Assembly (NCBI GenBank): GCA_023404805.1
Contig: JAEYAL010000020.1
Span: forward strand, 1 to 19,450
Source: Actinomycetes bacterium
GTDB taxonomy: Bacteria; Actinomycetota; Thermoleophilia; Solirubrobacterales; Solirubrobacteraceae
Length of the DNA stretch: 19,450 nucleotides
Direction of reading: 5' to 3'
Shown here: piece after piece, positions 8,101 through 15,135 of the stretch
Numbering within the stretch: the stretch's first letter is position 1
Layout: each line of letters begins with the position of its first letter
Position numbers and translations under genes: made by a program
Notes under the pieces: generated by a model
What the model was told of the DNA's origin: nothing
Seen by the model: the letters and a program-made list of their open reading frames with translations, nothing else
The model's database searches: none

Positions 8101-11100
8101 ACGTCGCCGCGAGCCTCACGCAGACGGCCGGCCCGGCCGCGACGCTCGGCATCACCGGGGCGACGATCTCGCTCTCACTCGGCGCGAGCTACACCGCGCC
8201 GACCGGCGCCGACACCACCTTCACGTTCGAGTTCGACACCACCGCGCTCGACGTGGTGGGCAACTTCCGGACGGGTATCGACCTGTCGAACAACGCGAGC
8301 CTGCTCTACACGCCGCCCGGGACCGCGAGCGGCGGCACGCGCACCACGACGCCGGCCAACACGATCACCACGCAGCTCGTCGAGCCCGCGCTCACGATCA
8401 ACAAGAGCGCCGACGTCGGCTCCTCGCCCGTCATCGGCAACCAGGTGATCCAGTACACGGTCCTGCTGAGCAACACGACCGGGTCGACCTCGCCGGCGCA
8501 CGAGACGGTCGTCACCGACGTCGTCCCGAGCGACATGACGCCGCTCAACGCGGCCGGCAACCCGATCCTCGACGGCGAGTCGACGCTCGACGGCGGCGTC
8601 TGGAACGCCGCGGCCCGCACTATCACCTTCACGCCCGCCGCCACGATCTACCCGGGCGAGTCCGACACGTTCATCTACCGCGTGCGCGTGAACGACCCGG
8701 CGACCGGCGGCAAGAACCTCACGAACACCGCCACGGCGCGCACGACGAGCATCGCTGGCGTCGTCGCGGGCGAGCGGACCTCGGCCAGCACGCGCACCAA
8801 CGGCTACGTCGTCACGGCCAGCAACACGCTGAACGTGCTCACGCCGTCGGTCACCAAGGCCGTGGCCGACACCCAGCTCACGGTCGGCCAGCGCACGACC
8901 TACACGGTGGACGTGACCATCCCGGCGAACACCATCAACTACGACGCGATCGTCAAGGACACGCTGCCGGACTCGATGGACTTCGACTCCTTCATCTCGG
9001 CGACCTGCACCGCGGGCTGCACGCCCGGCCCGACGACGCCGACGATCCAGCCGTACACGCCTGTCACCAACGGCGGCACGGGCACGATCACGCTGGCCTG
9101 GGACCTCGGCGACCTCACCACGCAGGCCGCGGTCGCCCGCACCTTCCGACTCGTCTACGGCACGCACCTGCGGGCCACGCACCGCCTGGGCGGCAGCAAC
9201 GTCGTCCGCCCGCAGACGTCGATCAACTCCGTCCGCGTGATGGCGAACCGCACCGACAAGGTCGGCGCCTTCGCCGCGGGCACGATCCCCGCGGGAACCT
9301 ACGACGACACCTCGGCTGCGGCGACCCGCACCGTCACGGCCATCGAGCCGGGCTTCCTCGTCGACAAGCAGATCGGCGTGAACACGGGCGCCTACGGCAA
9401 CGGGCCCGTGCTCGTGCACGACGGCGACAGCCTCAAGTACCGCGTCGTCGTCACGAACACCGGCAACGCCCCGGCCTATGACGTCGAGCTGACCGACGTG
9501 CCGAACGCCGAGATCACGGGCCTGGTGACGACCGCCGGCACCAGCACGACGTGGGTCTCCGACGCGTGGGCCGCTCCCGGCGACGACATCAAGTGGACGA
9601 TCCCCGGCCCGATCGCGCCGGGCGGCACCGCGACCGTGACCTACACGGCGTCGCTGCCCGCTGTCACGTCGATCAAGGACGGCGACAACTTCGACAACAC
9701 CGCCCGCGTGAGCCAGGGCTGGGGCGTGCCGCTCGCCACGCGGACCGCGGATGGCTTCACCTACCGCTCATACACGTCGGTCACCGACCTGACCCGGGCG
9801 ACGTTCGACTCGCCGACGATCACCGTCGACAAGACCACCGGCTCAGGCTCGGGCCCGGTCTACCCGGACTCGGCGAACGTGCAGGTCGGGCAGGCGTTCA
9901 CCTGGCGCGTGCGCGTGACGAACACCTCCGGCTCGGAGACGGCCACGGCGGTGACGATCAACGACACGCTGCCGCGGAACTGGTCGTACGTCGCGGGCTC
10001 GGCCAGCTTCACGCCGGGCGGGATCTCGGCGCCCTCGATCGTGCCGAGCGCCAGCGGCGACGCGCTGACCTGGTCGACCTCGATCTCGCTCGCGCCGGGC
10101 GGCACCACGGTGCTGAGCTACCAGGCGCGTCCGAACGTGGCTGCGGTCACGTCGCCGGGCACGGGCGCGAGCAACCCGCACGTCAACACGGCGACGGCGT
10201 CGGTGAAGAACAGCGCCGGGCGCTCGGCCGACGAGAACGGCGCGTTCCTCGGCGCGGCCAACACGGCCTCGGCGATCCTGACCGTGCCGACGCTGTCGGT
10301 CGCCAAGACGCCGGACAGCGGCGCGTACGCCTCGGGCGCCACGGTGCCGTTCCACATCGTCGTGAGCAACACCGGCAGCGTCTCGGCGACCAACGTGGTC
10401 GTCACCGACAACTTCCCGGCCGGCCTGACGTACACGCCCGGCTCCGCGACCGCGGTCCCGTCGACGGGCTTCAGCCAGACCTCCGGCACCGCCAGCGCGG
10501 CGACGTGGCAGATCGGCACGATCGCGGCCGGGGCCTCCGTGAACATCACCGTGCCGCTGCGGACCGACCCGGCTGCGCCCGCGGGCACGACGATCACGAA
10601 CACCGCGTCGGTCACGTCCGACCAGACTGCGGCGGCCATCACCGATACCGGCTCGGTCGTGCTGACCCCGAACGCCGACCTCGCGGCGAGCAAGTCGGCG
10701 GCCCCGAACCCGGCGACCGCCGGCCAGGCGCTGGTCTACACGCTCGGCGTGGCGAACAACGGCCCGTCGGTCGCGCAGAACGTCGTCCTCACCGACGTGC
10801 TGCCTGCCACGGTCACGTTCGTCTCGGCCTCTCCGGAGTGCGTCTACGCGGCTGGCCCGCACACGGTCACCTGCACGTACACAGGCGCCACCGCAGTTGG
10901 GGCGTCGCGCTCGGCGACGGTCAACACGACAGTCGTCCCAGGGACCACCACGAATGCCAACAACACCGTGACGGCGTCGTCCGCGACTCCGGATGGCGTC
11001 AACGCGAACAACTCCGCCACGGCGAACGTGCCGGTCGGCGCGAGAGCCGATCTCTCGCTGACCAAGACTGCGACCGACACCACGATCGGCAATGGCGAGA

Positions 11101-12959
11101 CCACGAACTTCGACCTCGGCTACGCGAGCGCCGGGCCGTCGGACGCGGTCGCCGCCCAGATCGTCGACACGCTCCCGGCTGGCCTCACGTTCGTGAGCGG
11201 CCCGGCAGGCTGCACCGCGCTCGGCCAGGTCGTGACGTGCGCGCTCGGCACGCTGCACAGCGGCGACACGGGCACCCGGCGGATTGTCGTGCGGGGCACG
11301 TCGGTCGGCACCAAGCTCAACACGGCGGCGATCTCGGCGACGACCGCCGATAGCGCCTCGGCCAACAACACGGCGACGGCGAGCGTGGCGGTGACGTCGG
11401 CCGCCGATCTCGGGCTGACCAAGACCGGCCCGGCGACCGTCGACGCGGGCGCCACGATGACCTACACGCTGACGACTTCGAACGCGGGGCCCGATGCGGC
11501 GACCGGCGTGGCGATCGTCGACACGCTGCCGGCGGGCCTGTCGTTCGTGAGCGGCGACCCGGGCTGCGGCGCGTCCGGCCAGACCGTGACCTGCCCGGTC
11601 GGCGCGCTCGCCAGCGGCGCGACCGCGACGCGGCAGATCGTCGTGCGCGCGGCGATCTCGGCCGGCGACCAGGCCGTGACGAACAACGCCTCGGTGCGCG
11701 GCGACCAGGCCGACCCGAACTCCGCGAACGACGTCGCTTCGGCGTCGACGCAGATCGGTCCGGCGGCCGACCTCTCGCTCACCCAGTCCGCCCCGGAGAC
11801 CAGCACCGCTGGCGGCAACACCACCTTCACGATCGTCGCGCACAACGCGGGCCCGTCGGCCGCGACCGGCGTGACGGTCGAGAGCACGCTGCCGGACGAC
11901 GTGACCGTCGAGAGCGTCTCGTCGGCGCAGGGCACCTGCACCGTGACGGGCAAGAAGGTCACGTGCGTGCTGGGCAACATGGGCAACGGCGCGAGCGTCG
12001 ACATGACGATCACGGTCAAGCTGCCGCCGGGCGCCGCTGGCCGCTCGCTCACGAACTTCGCGTCGGTCATGTCGGACCAGCCCGACCCGGACGGCAGCAA
12101 CGCCGCGGCCGGGACGACCGTGCAGGTCGTCGCGCCGCCGGTCGTCGCCCCGCCCGCGCAGCCGGCGCCGACGCCGGCGCCGCCGAACGTGCCGACGGCC
12201 CAGCTCAAGCTGACGAAGACGACCGACCAGGTCGCGCGGGCTGGCGAGCGCCTGAACTACCTGATCACGGCCACGAACCAGGGCCCGGACGTCGCCCAGG
12301 AGGTCGTCGTGACCGACGCCCTCGCCGGTGACGTCGTCTTCCGCTCGGCGAAGAGCTCGGGCGTCAAGTGCGACTACGACAAGGGCACGATCCGCTGCCC
12401 GGTCGGCAAGCTCGGCGTCGGTGAGAGCGTCCGCGTCAATGTGGCCGTGACGCCGAACAAGGCCGGGATGCTCGTCAACAACGCCGTGTTGTCGGCGGCG
12501 ACGACCGACCCGGACATGTCCGACAACCGCGCCGTCGCCCTCGGCACCGTGCCGCAGCAGGCGCCGACGACGCTGAAGATCCAGAAGAAGGCGTCGGCCA
12601 AGCGCGTGCGCGGCGGCCAGCGGATGACGTACACCCTCACGGTGCGCAACTCCGGCGACTCCGAGGCGATCAACGTCGATGTGTGCGACACGCTTCCGGG
12701 CCAGCTCGCGTTCACGTCGACCCGCGGCGGCGACCTCAAGGACGCGCGGCTCTGCTTCCACGAGCCGACGCTCGCGCCGGGTGCCAAGAAGGTCTTCAAG
12801 GTGCGCGTCCGCGTGCTGGCCCGCGCCCGCCGCGGTTCGTTCTCGAACAAGGCCAGCGCTGTGGCCGACAACGCCCCACGCGTCGCCAGCTTTGCCCGGT
12901 CGACGGTGACGACCGACGGCAAGGTCAGCTCGTCGCAGGTCCGAGGGTTCACGGGCTGA
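5124..12959 (+). CDS. Giant secreted DUF11/isopeptide-type repeat surface protein
   Basis: 2,611 residues. The N-terminal signal peptide has hydrophobic core LAIAAVLFACAALAP and likely cleavage after AALA, before DGTPN. About 17 Ig-like units follow (PF01345 DUF11 / conserved-repeat type). Each opens with a Lys-containing strand (e.g. LSLTKTA, LEIDKTS), has a YTVTVxN strand, a V(T/V)DTLPxGLxFV turn and ends near NxAxV. Units start near residues 50, 205, 410, 600, 762, 930, 1089, 1239, 1410, 1566, 1723, 1851, 1975, 2094, 2215, 2360 and 2482. Early units are long (~150-200 aa), later ones ~120 aa. A Pro/Ala linker lies at ~2337-2359. The Lys/Asp/Asn placement recalls self-forming isopeptide domains (inference). 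There is no LPXTG and no C-terminal membrane helix; the chain ends basic, then QVRGFTG. Neither ATG 5124 nor the in-frame ATG 5154 has a Shine-Dalgarno; 5154 gives a more compact signal peptide. The role is probably a stalk, adhesin or wall layer. The gene is translationally coupled to the L,D-transpeptidase gene. Confidence 0.92.
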   Translation: MGGAPPFGFHMPYRHPHTLCAALAARLLAIAAVLFACAALAPAAALADGTPNLSLAIDAQDNVLFGKDSTVSLTTTNPPGVTGYNLSYRVVLPAGVTYVASSAGAAGEPTAVANQPLANQTTLLWKNVADIGAGNTHALSFKVQHAPLSYVVGSLITINGSVYAGTDDRYPPAFTAAGQADNTVANPYTGFSANKTDTTRITALEIDKTSDNAPEGELLRGVHANQAVYTVTVRNNQLAPTTHLIVDDYLPSGLEFIGGCGNVSSDHTTNAPTNPGSAQEYPGAGAIPVTAVAGCVQPNLIETLNMDPPGPAPSGVYTHVRWSALGTIAAGATVTLKYRAGVPLRANATTWTGGTPATSGGLQAANLNNNSGAETADEATLISWSRAQGDWNDTVFTTADGSVARTIEDLAVQKTAQSPTTLTQGGVNFWDITVRTSEYRSAENLVVTDTVPDGLCPLSLSSNFTQTPQDASDLADCFTGPDPNVPYSTVQENTSGTYSVVWNSSTVPALAELGPKTTQTFTFATRARARYQEAFADTTPLLSRDSVTNSVSVAANARVICDGGIACPSGAPTGNEIANFGTLSAAASDISSDTITAAAPVLDKQVASTSADCTAATYNDGSPAPSYRPGDRICWLLRIDYPAGLDTSAATVSDFLPPSLTFDTAFGTGGDETTGNDTVGASTLDAAAAIPGPGGSVDWTLPAGYTGGSKVFEHRIATRVGLPAGSALGDVTRNLARSTTTSTGGITQPLRDDAPYRLSMPVMATEKRVTALDGVAVGGAAGVATQVVRGGQVATYRVRLTNAGDQTAERTETWDRLPAGVTCADVAASALPISDGGICDGGTNTIRWGATPAIGPDVPPLSNKDLTYSVMVPTTIEPTQALTGSAGLRAWQTPTNTGGIFVYVPASNVDPSQNPSANVISAQSSASLTGAIPTISQTRDTAITETSSSIDWNSNATATIGETLHYKVSATVPAGVTVRDFEVTDTILVRQQYVAASLTQTAGPAATLGITGATISLSLGASYTAPTGADTTFTFEFDTTALDVVGNFRTGIDLSNNASLLYTPPGTASGGTRTTTPANTITTQLVEPALTINKSADVGSSPVIGNQVIQYTVLLSNTTGSTSPAHETVVTDVVPSDMTPLNAAGNPILDGESTLDGGVWNAAARTITFTPAATIYPGESDTFIYRVRVNDPATGGKNLTNTATARTTSIAGVVAGERTSASTRTNGYVVTASNTLNVLTPSVTKAVADTQLTVGQRTTYTVDVTIPANTINYDAIVKDTLPDSMDFDSFISATCTAGCTPGPTTPTIQPYTPVTNGGTGTITLAWDLGDLTTQAAVARTFRLVYGTHLRATHRLGGSNVVRPQTSINSVRVMANRTDKVGAFAAGTIPAGTYDDTSAAATRTVTAIEPGFLVDKQIGVNTGAYGNGPVLVHDGDSLKYRVVVTNTGNAPAYDVELTDVPNAEITGLVTTAGTSTTWVSDAWAAPGDDIKWTIPGPIAPGGTATVTYTASLPAVTSIKDGDNFDNTARVSQGWGVPLATRTADGFTYRSYTSVTDLTRATFDSPTITVDKTTGSGSGPVYPDSANVQVGQAFTWRVRVTNTSGSETATAVTINDTLPRNWSYVAGSASFTPGGISAPSIVPSASGDALTWSTSISLAPGGTTVLSYQARPNVAAVTSPGTGASNPHVNTATASVKNSAGRSADENGAFLGAANTASAILTVPTLSVAKTPDSGAYASGATVPFHIVVSNTGSVSATNVVVTDNFPAGLTYTPGSATAVPSTGFSQTSGTASAATWQIGTIAAGASVNITVPLRTDPAAPAGTTITNTASVTSDQTAAAITDTGSVVLTPNADLAASKSAAPNPATAGQALVYTLGVANNGPSVAQNVVLTDVLPATVTFVSASPECVYAAGPHTVTCTYTGATAVGASRSATVNTTVVPGTTTNANNTVTASSATPDGVNANNSATANVPVGARADLSLTKTATDTTIGNGETTNFDLGYASAGPSDAVAAQIVDTLPAGLTFVSGPAGCTALGQVVTCALGTLHSGDTGTRRIVVRGTSVGTKLNTAAISATTADSASANNTATASVAVTSAADLGLTKTGPATVDAGATMTYTLTTSNAGPDAATGVAIVDTLPAGLSFVSGDPGCGASGQTVTCPVGALASGATATRQIVVRAAISAGDQAVTNNASVRGDQADPNSANDVASASTQIGPAADLSLTQSAPETSTAGGNTTFTIVAHNAGPSAATGVTVESTLPDDVTVESVSSAQGTCTVTGKKVTCVLGNMGNGASVDMTITVKLPPGAAGRSLTNFASVMSDQPDPDGSNAAAGTTVQVVAPPVVAPPAQPAPTPAPPNVPTAQLKLTKTTDQVARAGERLNYLITATNQGPDVAQEVVVTDALAGDVVFRSAKSSGVKCDYDKGTIRCPVGKLGVGESVRVNVAVTPNKAGMLVNNAVLSAATTDPDMSDNRAVALGTVPQQAPTTLKIQKKASAKRVRGGQRMTYTLTVRNSGDSEAINVDVCDTLPGQLAFTSTRGGDLKDARLCFHEPTLAPGAKKVFKVRVRVLARARRGSFSNKASAVADNAPRVASFARSTVTTDGKVSSSQVRGFTG
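10674..12127 (+). repeat. Tandem array of four ~120-codon DUF11 units within the giant gene
   Basis: Four consecutive units each begin with an ADL(A/S/G)xx(K/Q) segment at 10674, 11046, 11403 and 11766 (about 119-124 codons apart). The second and third are closest: around 11163 and 11517 the DNA reads GTCGACACGCT(C/G)CCGGC(T/G)GG and encodes VDTLPAGL(T/S)FVSG in both, followed by similar QxVTCxxGxLxSGxTxTRxIVVR segments. This indicates in-frame tandem duplication. Confidence 0.75.
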
Positions 12960-13711
12960 TGGCTCGCCGCGCTGACATCGCGGTTGCGCCGCGGCGGCGC
13001 GCCGCGCTTGCGGCCGCTGTGGCCGCCGCCGCGCTGAGCCTCGCACCGGCTGCTGCACGGGCGGATGTCGGCGATCCGACGCCGCCCGGCAACACGTCGT
13101 CGTGGCTGGCCAAGGTCGTGTTTCCGACGCAGGCGCGGTCGGGTCCGTCGGACTCCGCGAACGTCGTGCAGTCGCTGTCGTCCAAGACGAAGTGGGGTGG
13201 CCAGACGCAGCTCCTCGTCAAGGACAGCGAGCGGACGGCTGGCGTGCTGTGGCTCGACGTGCGCCTGATGGGTCGCCCGAACGGCAACCACGGCTGGATC
13301 CGGGCCGACTCGGCGCAGCTCTCCGAGACGCCGTACCGGATCGAGATCCGACGCTCGACGAAGACGCTGCGGCTCCTCAAGGCCGGGCGGACGAAGCGCA
13401 CGATGAAGGTCGTCATCGGCGCGGGCGCCACGCCGACGCCCGCCGGCCACTTCGCGCTGCTCGACAAGCTCGAGGTCCGCGACACCGGCAACTTCCTCGG
13501 GAGCTGGGTCATGCCGATCACGGCCTACTCCGACGTGCTCCAGCAGTTCGACGGCGGCCCCGGCCAGATCGCCATCCACGGCCGCGGCGGCGCCAGCCTC
13601 GCCCAGCCCGTCGGCACCGCAGCCTCGCACGGCTGCGTCCGCGTCGAGAACCAGAACATCGCCCGCATCGCCGCAGCCGCGCCGACGGGTACTCCGGTCG
13701 ACATCATCTGA
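12959..13711 (+). CDS. Secreted SH3-like plus YkuD L,D-transpeptidase
   Basis: 250 residues. A signal peptide (Arg-rich n-region, Ala/Leu core, cleavage near AAARA-DVG at 35-36) is followed by an SH3-like region (~50-122, WLDVRLMGRPNGNHGWI). The YkuD/L,D-transpeptidase domain (PF03734) spans ~125-250. The catalytic signature is intact: H207 in IAIHGRGG, then S223-H224-G225-C226-V-R-V, with C226 the nucleophile and spacing matching Hx(14-17)(S/T)HGC. These enzymes make 3-3 peptidoglycan cross-links, or join proteins to the diaminopimelate of the wall. The ATG overlaps the stop of the giant surface gene (TGATG), with GAGGG 11 nt upstream, so the two are co-translated. The open frame extends upstream to 12683 only as a shadow. 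The substrate (wall alone or the giant protein) is not determined by the sequence. Confidence 0.93.
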   Translation: MARRADIAVAPRRRAALAAAVAAAALSLAPAAARADVGDPTPPGNTSSWLAKVVFPTQARSGPSDSANVVQSLSSKTKWGGQTQLLVKDSERTAGVLWLDVRLMGRPNGNHGWIRADSAQLSETPYRIEIRRSTKTLRLLKAGRTKRTMKVVIGAGATPTPAGHFALLDKLEVRDTGNFLGSWVMPITAYSDVLQQFDGGPGQIAIHGRGGASLAQPVGTAASHGCVRVENQNIARIAAAAPTGTPVDII

Positions 13712-13733
13712 GCGGCGCGGTTACGCCGTTGGC

Positions 13734-13786
13734 GCGAACTCCCGTCATTCGAGGTTGTTGGGCGACGCCGATCCACGGGAGTTCGC
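13734..13786. repeat. 12-bp perfect inverted repeat after the L,D-transpeptidase gene
   Basis: GCGAACTCCCGT (13734-13745) and ACGGGAGTTCGC (13775-13786) are perfect complements around a 29-nt loop. It starts 22 nt after the transpeptidase stop. It may be the terminator of the surface-protein operon or a regulatory site for the small gene at 13834; there is no T-tract. Confidence 0.5.
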
Positions 13787-13833
13787 CGCGCGACCTGAGC
13801 CCAGCTTGCGGCCCCTGCGAACATGGTGGGCAG

Positions 13834-14034
13834 ATGACGCCGGAGACGCTGGGCAAGCTCGACAACACCGCGCGGCTGCTGATCGTCTTCGGGTGCCTGC
13901 TGATCGTGCTCGGCGAGGCGATCGGCATCCTGCCGATCGCGGTTGGCGTGCCGTGGATCGTCGCGGGCCTCTTCGGCTGGGGCCGCCCGCGGATGAAGCC
14001 GCTCGGCGGCCAAGGCCTGCCGCCGACCGAATAG
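13834..14034 (+). CDS. Small two-helix membrane protein, unknown function
   Basis: 66 residues: a short polar N-terminus (MTPETLGKLDNTARLL), then two hydrophobic stretches (about 14-30 and 32-48) joined by a short turn. The basic, Gly/Pro-rich tail GRPRMKPLGGQGLPPTE is probably cytoplasmic. I do not recognise the family. The start is ATG 13834; the frame runs on upstream as a shadow of the transpeptidase gene, but the hydrophobic protein only makes sense from here. There is no clear Shine-Dalgarno. CATGGT at 13822-13827 lies exactly where a -10 box would give a leaderless transcript starting at the A of ATG, although no -35 is seen. A strong hairpin begins 14 nt after the stop, consistent with a single-gene transcript. 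Codon usage and length are plausible, but gene status is less certain than for its neighbours. Confidence 0.6.
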   Translation: MTPETLGKLDNTARLLIVFGCLLIVLGEAIGILPIAVGVPWIVAGLFGWGRPRMKPLGGQGLPPTE

Positions 14035-14047
14035 CGCCGCGGGGGTC

Positions 14048-14086
14048 GGTCGGCTGGGATACACAAGGTGTGTATTCCAGGCGACC
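14048..14086 (+). terminator. 39-bp near-perfect hairpin after the small membrane protein gene
   Basis: Arms GGTCG-G-CTGGGATACACA and TGTGTATTCCAG-G-CGACC are symmetric around the trinucleotide AGG (14066-14068). They give 17 pairs with one G/G mismatch and one G-U wobble. It lies 14 nt after the upstream stop, so a terminator is the simplest reading. The core ATACACA-AGG-TGTGTAT could instead be a dimeric-repressor site for the transporter operon downstream. Confidence 0.6.
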
Positions 14087-14106
14087 ACCTAAGCCGGCGC
14101 CGCAGT

Positions 14107-14207
14107 GGCGTGTACCCGAATGGGTACCTGAGGCGCCCGTGGAAACTACATAAAGACGGTCAGCTTTAGTAGCTTTGCGCGTCCCCGGGGGAGAGAGAAC
14201 CACGGGC
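14107..14207 (+). promoter_or_regulatory. Structured, AT-rich leader of the taurine-type operon (candidate cis-regulatory RNA)
   Basis: Three helices can be drawn. GTACCC-GAAT-GGGTAC (14112-14127) is flanked by GGCG/CGCC. CTAC(A)TAAAG-ACGGTCAG-CTTTAGTAG (14146-14172) has one bulged A. An enclosing 8-bp helix GCCCGTGG (14135-14142) / CCACGGGC (14200-14207) ends 11 nt before the permease ATG. The CGCC pairing of the first helix competes with the enclosing helix, so two exclusive folds are possible. No known riboswitch class was recognised. No clear promoter hexamers were found in front of it. It may be a protein-binding region rather than RNA. Confidence 0.4.
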
Positions 14208-14218
14208 AACCGCAGCTG

Positions 14219-15088
14219 ATGAGCACCCGCACCGCCGCTATCCCCCGCGCCCTCGGGCGCAAGCAGCATGGTCCGTCGCCCGAGGCGCGCCGAGAGGTGC
14301 GGCGCGCGCGGGCGGGGCGGGCCGCGGTGCGGGTGCTCTCGCTCGCGGTGCTCCTCGCGGTCTGGTTCGCCGTCGCGACGGCCGACATCTGGCCCGACCT
14401 CTTCGTCCCCGACCCGCAGGCGGTCTGGGCGCGCTTCCTGGAGTCCGAGTCCACGCACGACGGCCAGGTCGGCCTCTCGGGCTACTACCTGCACGAGCAC
14501 CTCTGGGCGTCGCTCGTCCGGATCGGCACGGGCGTCGGCTTCGCGGTGGTCTTCGGCGTCGCGCTGGGCCTGGCGCTCGCGCTCTGGCGGCCGTTCCAGG
14601 TGATCGTCGAGCCCTACGTCAACTTCGTCCGCGCGCTCCCGCCGCTGGCCTACTTCTCGCTGCTGATCATCTGGTTCGGCATCGAGAACACCTCCAAGAT
14701 CTGGCTGCTGTTCCTCGCCGCGTTCCCGCCGATCGCGCTGTCGGTCCTCAGCGGCGTGCGCGGCATCCCGCAGCAGCGCCTCGACGCCGTCCGCGCCCTC
14801 GGCGCGAACCGCTGGCAGTCGCTGCGCCACGTCGTCCTGCCGTCGGTCCTGCCCGAGCTGTTCACCGGCATCCGCCTCGCGATCGGCTTCGCGTGGACGA
14901 CCATCGTCGCCGCCGAGACCGTCGACGGCATCCCCGGCATCGGCGGCCTCGCCTGGTCGACCAAGAAGTTCCAGCAGACCGACACCGCGGTCCTTTGCAT
15001 CATCGTGATCGGCATCGCCGCGATCCTGCTCGACGAGATCGTCAAGGCGGTCGAGCGGCGCGCGGTGCCGTGGCGAGGCAAGGGCTGA
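14219..15088 (+). CDS. tauC: Taurine/sulfonate-type ABC transporter permease
   Basis: 289 residues, an inner-membrane permease (PF00528) of the NitT/TauT family. A basic cytoplasmic N-terminus (~1-35) precedes the first helix (LSLAVLLAVWFAVATADIW). The stretch VRALPPLAYFSLLIIWFGIE-NTSKIWLLFLAAFPP resembles the corresponding part of E. coli TauC as I recall it. The ATPase-docking loop reads RLDAVRALGANRWQSLRHVV, followed by LPSVLPEL. Other members of this family carry nitrate, sulfonates or pyrimidine precursors; the taurine call rests mainly on the partner binding protein. ATG 14219 gives a typical N-terminal length, but no Shine-Dalgarno is near; GGGGGAG at 14187-14193 is 25 nt upstream. It is the first gene of a three-gene operon, behind a structured leader, with the binding protein 47 nt downstream. 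Confidence 0.88.
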   Translation: MSTRTAAIPRALGRKQHGPSPEARREVRRARAGRAAVRVLSLAVLLAVWFAVATADIWPDLFVPDPQAVWARFLESESTHDGQVGLSGYYLHEHLWASLVRIGTGVGFAVVFGVALGLALALWRPFQVIVEPYVNFVRALPPLAYFSLLIIWFGIENTSKIWLLFLAAFPPIALSVLSGVRGIPQQRLDAVRALGANRWQSLRHVVLPSVLPELFTGIRLAIGFAWTTIVAAETVDGIPGIGGLAWSTKKFQQTDTAVLCIIVIGIAAILLDEIVKAVERRAVPWRGKG

Positions 15089-15135
15089 GGACTCCCGATC
15101 CGCTCTCAAGCCCCAACCACCAGGAGCACCCACCC

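Noticed and set aside
8175..9419. Other long antisense and alternate-frame frames inside the DUF11 gene (also 7793-9481 and 9551-11353 plus)
   Set aside because: Arg/His-rich translations with no recognisable domain; they are shadows of the DUF11 frame, which has a signal peptide and coherent repeats.
5124..12959. CRISPR array or mobile-element repeats suggested by the repetitive gene
   Set aside because: The repeats are long (about 350 bp or more), in-frame, diverged and protein-coding; there are no short identical repeats with spacers and no transposase or integrase in the window.
9843..13058. Antisense open frame of about 1,070 codons opposite the giant gene (and a similar one at 4851-8018)
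   Set aside because: The translation is a low-complexity Arg/Val/Gly/Asp-rich string with no domain, as expected when GC-biased third positions of the real gene remove stops from the opposite strand.
14107..14218. Known riboswitch (SAM, TPP, guanidine-I) before the taurine-type operon
   Set aside because: A GGGCAACC near 14204 recalls part of SAM riboswitches, but the other conserved cores are absent and the distance to the start codon is too short. TPP and guanidine-I conserved segments are also missing.
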